Origin: Candidatus Sulfotelmatobacter sp.
GTDB taxonomy: Bacteria; Acidobacteriota; Terriglobia; Terriglobales; Acidobacteriaceae
Assembly (NCBI GenBank): GCA_025462865.1
Contig: JAOAPI010000124.1
Coordinates: forward strand, 1 to 64,000
Reading direction: 5' to 3'
Length of the DNA stretch: 64,000 bases
This document shows positions 61,026 through 64,000 of this stretch, piece by piece (within the stretch, counting starts at the first letter, position 1; each line of letters opens with the position of its first letter). The notes below the pieces were generated by a model. The model was not told the origin of the DNA. It ran no database searches and worked only from the letters and a program-made list of their open reading frames with translations. The position numbers and the translations under genes are program-made.

Positions 61026-62900
61026 CTATTCCACTGTGACTGACTTAGCCAGATTTCTTGGCTGGTCTACATCGCATCCTCTTCTTACAGCGATGTGGTA
61101 AGCCAACAGCTGAAGGGGAACAATTTCGAGGATCGGCGAGAGCTCTTCCGGCGCTGCGGGAACGTAAAGAACGTGATCGGCCGCCTCTTTGATTTCTTCG
61201 TCGCCTTCGGTAGCGAGGGCAATGACCACGCCGGAACGGGCTTTGACTTCTTTCAAATTCGACATCGTTTTTTCGTAGCGCAACATGGAGCCGGGATTGT
61301 TTGCATCCCGAGTGGCGACGATGACTACAGGCAGGTTTTCGTCGATCAGGGCATTGGGCCCATGCTTCATTTCGCCGGCGGGATATCCCTCAGCGTGAAT
61401 GTAGGAAATTTCCTTCAATTTCAGCGCGCCTTCGAGCGCGATCGGATAGTGAATGCCGCGTCCGAGAAAAAGAAAATCGTGAGCGCGCTGAAAGCGCTTG
61501 GCCAGGTCTTCACAGGCTTCGTCATGAGTGAAGATGCTTTCCAGCTTGGACGGGATCAGCGTCAATTCCTGGGCTGCAAGGCGAATTTGTGCCGGTGTCA
61601 TGGTGCCTCGCACTTGTGCGAGATAAAGAGCGAAAAGATAGAGAGCGGTGAGCTGGCAGGTAAAGGCCTTCGTTGAAGCTACGCCAATTTCCGGGCCCGC
61701 ATGAGTGTAAATCGTTCCGGAAGCTTCGCGTGTGATCATCGACCCCACCACGTTGCAAATGGCAAGGGTCTTCGAGCCTTTAGCTTTGGCTTCACGCTGC
61801 GCGGCGATGGTGTCCGCGGTTTCGCCTGATTGCGAGATCACCAGCGTGACGGTGTCGGAGCCTACAATCGGATCTCGATAGCGCCATTCGCTGGCATAAT
61901 CGACCTCGACTGGAAGTCGTGCGAGGCTCTCAATCATGAACTTTCCGGCTTGGCCCGCGTGCCAACTGGTGCCGCAAGCCACGATGTTGATTTTTTTTGC
62001 AGCGCGGAATTCGGCCTCGCTGATTTGCACCTCATCGAGAAAGATGTGCCCAGTGTCGAGAGAAATGCGTCCCAATGTGGTGTCGCGGACGGCGCGCGGC
62101 TGCTCATAAATTTCCTTGAGCATGAAGTGCTTGAAGCCGCCCTTCTCCGCCATGATGGGGTCCCAGGTGACATGCTGCACCTGACGCTCGATGGGTTTCC
62201 CATCGAAATCGGTGAGTTGAACGCCCGCGGGGGTAACAACCGCTAAGTCGCCATCTGCGAGGAAAAAAATGTCGCGCGTGTGGTAGAGAATTGCGGGGAC
62301 ATCGGAGGCGACAAAATATTCGTCGTTGCCGAGTCCAACCACAAGAGGCGGGCCGTTGCGCGCGGCCACGATCTTGTTGGGTTCGTCGACTGAGATGACT
62401 GCCAAAGCGAACACTCCGCTGAGTTCCTTCACAGCTTTGCGAACAGCTTCCTCAAGCGTTGCGTGGTGGCCGTTGCCAGCCTTGAAAAGGTATTTCTCAA
62501 TTAAGTGGGCGATGACTTCGGTATCGGTTTCGGTGGAGAACTTGTGGCCTTCCTCGATCAGCTTTTTCTTGAGGCTGAGATAGTTTTCGACGATGCCGTT
62601 GTGTACGACAACGATCTTGCCGGTGCAGTCGCGATGGGGATGAGCATTCTCTTCGGTCGGACGCCCGTGGGTTGCCCAACGGGTGTGGCCGATGCCGTAG
62701 CTGCCGTCGAGCGGCTTCAGGCGAATTACTTCTTCCAGATTGCGCAGCTTACCTTCGGCGCGGCGGATCTGCAGCTTGTCGCCATTGCCGGCAACGGCGA
62801 TTCCCGCCGAGTCGTATCCACGGTACTCGAGGCGTCTCAAGCCCTCGACAATGATCGGGACGACTTCCTTTTTGCCGACATATCCGACGATGCCACACAT
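61026..62900 (-). CDS. glmS: glutamine-fructose-6-phosphate aminotransferase (isomerising)
   Basis: The 624-residue enzyme starts MCGIVGYVG, so Cys becomes the N-terminal nucleophile after Met removal, and a glutaminase domain runs to about 240. Two SIS domains follow ([10 protein letters not shown] near 360; [19 protein letters not shown] near 490) and the C-terminus ends in KSVTVE. It makes glucosamine-6-phosphate for peptidoglycan and lipid A. It is complete and of normal length, starting 18 bp after the purS stop codon. No glmS ribozyme is visible before it. Confidence 0.97.
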   Translation of the reverse strand: MCGIVGYVGKKEVVPIIVEGLRRLEYRGYDSAGIAVAGNGDKLQIRRAEGKLRNLEEVIRLKPLDGSYGIGHTRWATHGRPTEENAHPHRDCTGKIVVVHNGIVENYLSLKKKLIEEGHKFSTETDTEVIAHLIEKYLFKAGNGHHATLEEAVRKAVKELSGVFALAVISVDEPNKIVAARNGPPLVVGLGNDEYFVASDVPAILYHTRDIFFLADGDLAVVTPAGVQLTDFDGKPIERQVQHVTWDPIMAEKGGFKHFMLKEIYEQPRAVRDTTLGRISLDTGHIFLDEVQISEAEFRAAKKINIVACGTSWHAGQAGKFMIESLARLPVEVDYASEWRYRDPIVGSDTVTLVISQSGETADTIAAQREAKAKGSKTLAICNVVGSMITREASGTIYTHAGPEIGVASTKAFTCQLTALYLFALYLAQVRGTMTPAQIRLAAQELTLIPSKLESIFTHDEACEDLAKRFQRAHDFLFLGRGIHYPIALEGALKLKEISYIHAEGYPAGEMKHGPNALIDENLPVVIVATRDANNPGSMLRYEKTMSNLKEVKARSGVVIALATEGDEEIKEAADHVLYVPAAPEELSPILEIVPLQLLAYHIAVRRGCDVDQPRNLAKSVTVE

Positions 62901-62918
62901 ACTGAGAGCTCCGGAAAT

Positions 62919-63164
62919 TCAGTCTGCAAGGGAGCAGCGAAACTCTTCTATCACGGGATTGGTGAGCACTTCGCGAGCTATACGCTCAACTTCTGCCTGC
63001 GCCTCTTCGCGACTGAGACCGCCGTTGAGCGTAAGCTCGAAATACTTTCCCTGACGGACTTCTTCCAGACCCTTGTACCCCATTTTTTTGAGGGCACCCT
63101 GAATGGTCTTTCCCTGCGGATCAAGGACAGTTTTCTTCAGCGAAACGTACACGTATGCGGTCAT
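62919..63164 (-). CDS. purS: phosphoribosylformylglycinamidine synthase subunit PurS
   Basis: The 81-residue protein has the PurS pattern: YVYVSLKKTVLDPQGKTIQGALKKMGY, then VRQGKYFELTLNGG and a final EEFRCSLAD. It bridges PurQ and PurL in step four of purine synthesis. No purL or purQ gene lies nearby. The gene is placed directly ahead of glmS, both being partners of glutamine-using enzymes. A TATAAT box lies 12-17 bp before the ATG, so the mRNA leader is only about 5 nt and no Shine-Dalgarno fits. Confidence 0.93.
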   Translation of the reverse strand: MTAYVYVSLKKTVLDPQGKTIQGALKKMGYKGLEEVRQGKYFELTLNGGLSREEAQAEVERIAREVLTNPVIEEFRCSLAD

Positions 63165-63175
63165 GAGATAAAAAC

Positions 63176-63181
63176 ATTATA
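63176..63181 (-). promoter_or_regulatory. -10 box of purS-glmS
   Basis: TATAAT on the minus strand, with a poor -35 (TTCGTC, 63199-63204) 17 bp upstream. Transcription would begin about 5 nt before the purS ATG. Confidence 0.5.
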
Positions 63182-63226
63182 CGGCAGTAGGATTGCGCGA
63201 CGAATATACCCGATGGGAGTCAAGAT

Positions 63227-63466
63227 TCATGGGAGACGAGCGATCTCTTGTTCGAGGACGGCCAGAGATTCCTCCAAAATCTTTCGATAGCGGGGATTTT
63301 CGGCTGAGCGAAGCTGCTCCAAGATGCGGCTGCGAGACAGCTCAAGTCCTTGTTTGCGGGAGGCGATTGTTCTTTGTTCGGGCGTCAGACGGGGCCTTTG
63401 TTCCTGTGTGGACTTGGCATCGTCTTGCTGCGATTCAACCGATTTACTCTCCCACCCGCGCGCCAC
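63227..63466 (-). CDS. small charged protein of unknown function
   Basis: The 79-residue product starts at GTG 63466. Its N-terminal half is polar and probably disordered (SQQDDAKSTQEQRPRLTPEQR). The C-terminal half is a coiled-coil-like helix pair (LSRSRILEQLRSAENPRYRKILEESLAVLEQEIARL). No domain is recognised. A TATAAT box 7-12 nt before the GTG would give a leaderless transcript. It lies 62 bp before purS on the same strand. Confidence 0.6.
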   Translation of the reverse strand: MARGWESKSVESQQDDAKSTQEQRPRLTPEQRTIASRKQGLELSRSRILEQLRSAENPRYRKILEESLAVLEQEIARLP

Positions 63467-63472
63467 ATGACG

Positions 63473-63478
63473 ATTATA
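63473..63478 (-). promoter_or_regulatory. -10 box of the small charged protein gene
   Basis: TATAAT on the minus strand, 7-12 nt before the GTG start. The -35 region (AACTTA) is poor. It implies a leaderless or almost leaderless mRNA. Confidence 0.4.
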
Positions 63479-63729
63479 CGCCGGGGATTGTCTCTTAAGT
63501 TATTACGCGATGGCGGTGCGCCCGACGGATTAGCGCCAGACTGCACGAGTTCCGAGCCGTCGCGGGGGGCGCGAGAGTGCGGTTGTGGCACGACGGGCGT
63601 ACACTGTAGAACGCTTCAGTCCCCAGGGTGCCGGATTTCGGGCGGATCATGCATTTCGGGCCACAGTGCTCCACTACTTCTTGTTCGGCCTATAAATCTT
63701 GAGCAAAAGCGGCGAGGGGATCCGTTCCT

Positions 63730-64000
63730 ATGATCTCTGCAAACGCGGCACTCCACGGCAGCTACGACTATAGCGAAGTAGCGCGCTCGGTGTTGATAGC
63801 CATTGCCGCCTCCTACGGGGCGCTCAACCTTACGGGACGAGTGACGACCGCAAGCGGCCGGGTCCGCCTCCCCTGGTTGAGCGGCGGCGCCGTTGCAATG
63901 GGCATTGGCATCTGGGCAATGCACCTCAAGGCGATGCTAGCTTTCCAGTTGCCAGTGTCCGTCGCGTACCACTGGCCTACAACCTTGGTGGCGTTCCTTG
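63730..64000 (+). CDS. MHYT-domain membrane sensor (3' truncated by window edge)
   Basis: From ATG 63730 the visible 90 residues show two helices and the motif GIGIWAMHLKAMLAFQLPVSVAYHWP. This matches an MHYT unit (WxMHFxGMLAFxLPxxxxY) with Lys-Ala where Ile-Gly is usual. MHYT domains carry several such helix pairs and are thought to bind copper and sense O2, CO or NO, usually fused to GGDEF/EAL or kinase domains. The C-terminal output domain lies outside the window. Confidence 0.85.
   Translation, partial: MISANAALHGSYDYSEVARSVLIAIAASYGALNLTGRVTTASGRVRLPWLSGGAVAMGIGIWAMHLKAMLAFQLPVSVAYHWPTTLVAFL

Overview
This window (about 56-58% GC by eye) looks like chromosomal DNA of an Acidobacteriota bacterium, most likely of the Terriglobia/Koribacter kind. 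This is inferred from gene content: a beta-propeller sensor kinase, FixL/FixJ-type signalling, a zinc-ribbon Ser/Thr kinase, small acidobacterial-type secreted proteins, a PQQ propeller and a combined bc-caa3 respiratory operon. No phage, CRISPR array, rRNA or tRNA was found. Both edges cut genes.

Layout. 1-6.1 kb: a PAS histidine kinase, a phospholipase C-like secreted protein, a Na+/H+ antiporter and a lipoprotein. 6.1-8.1 kb: a Fic-family gene behind an array of 10-bp repeats with about 21-bp period, followed by a decayed GIY-YIG-like gene. 8.4-10.4 kb: a sigma54 promoter driving a 32-residue zinc-ribbon microprotein, an OmpR-type regulator and a secreted protein. 10.6-12.2 kb: a PQQ propeller protein. 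12.8-20.2 kb: a seven-gene acyl-CoA operon (acyl-CoA dehydrogenase, YWTD propeller, enoyl-CoA hydratase, class III CoA-transferase, hydroxyacyl-CoA/carnitine-type dehydrogenase, acyl-CoA ligase, small protein) behind a sigma54-like site.

20.2-30.0 kb, minus strand: a giant propeller-PAS histidine kinase, a GH16-like lipoprotein, a sigma54 activator without a sensory domain, a receiver-only protein, a FixJ-type regulator and a type II NADH dehydrogenase. 30.4-39.3 kb, plus strand: one respiratory operon (coxB, coxA, coxC, a membrane subunit, a dihaem cytochrome c, Rieske, a cytochrome b-c fusion, ctaG, ctaB). The NADH dehydrogenase and this operon diverge from two facing sigma54-type promoters with a tandem repeat between them. 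Electron entry and the terminal branch may therefore be co-regulated.

39.3-47.5 kb: a peroxiredoxin-like protein, isochorismatase-family hydrolase, amidohydrolase, XapX, haloperoxidase-like hydrolase, glyoxalase-like protein, porin and a broken threonine exporter. A 120-bp piece of xapX is duplicated on either side of the haloperoxidase-like gene. 47.5-53.8 kb: a VapBC-like toxin-antitoxin pair, a VOC protein, and a GntR/ABC-transporter operon behind a perfect 20-bp palindrome. 53.9-64 kb: a membrane Ser/Thr kinase, a membrane glycosyltransferase translationally coupled to a second vapBC pair, a 51-residue basic protein, a methyltransferase, a ferredoxin reductase-like flavoprotein, purS-glmS and the start of an MHYT-domain protein.

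The strongest candidate for something undescribed is a local sigma54 network: an activator gene plus two near-perfect and two weaker -24/-12 promoters serving respiration, acyl-CoA catabolism and a microprotein. Next are the helically phased repeat array in front of the Fic gene and the GntR-operon palindrome.
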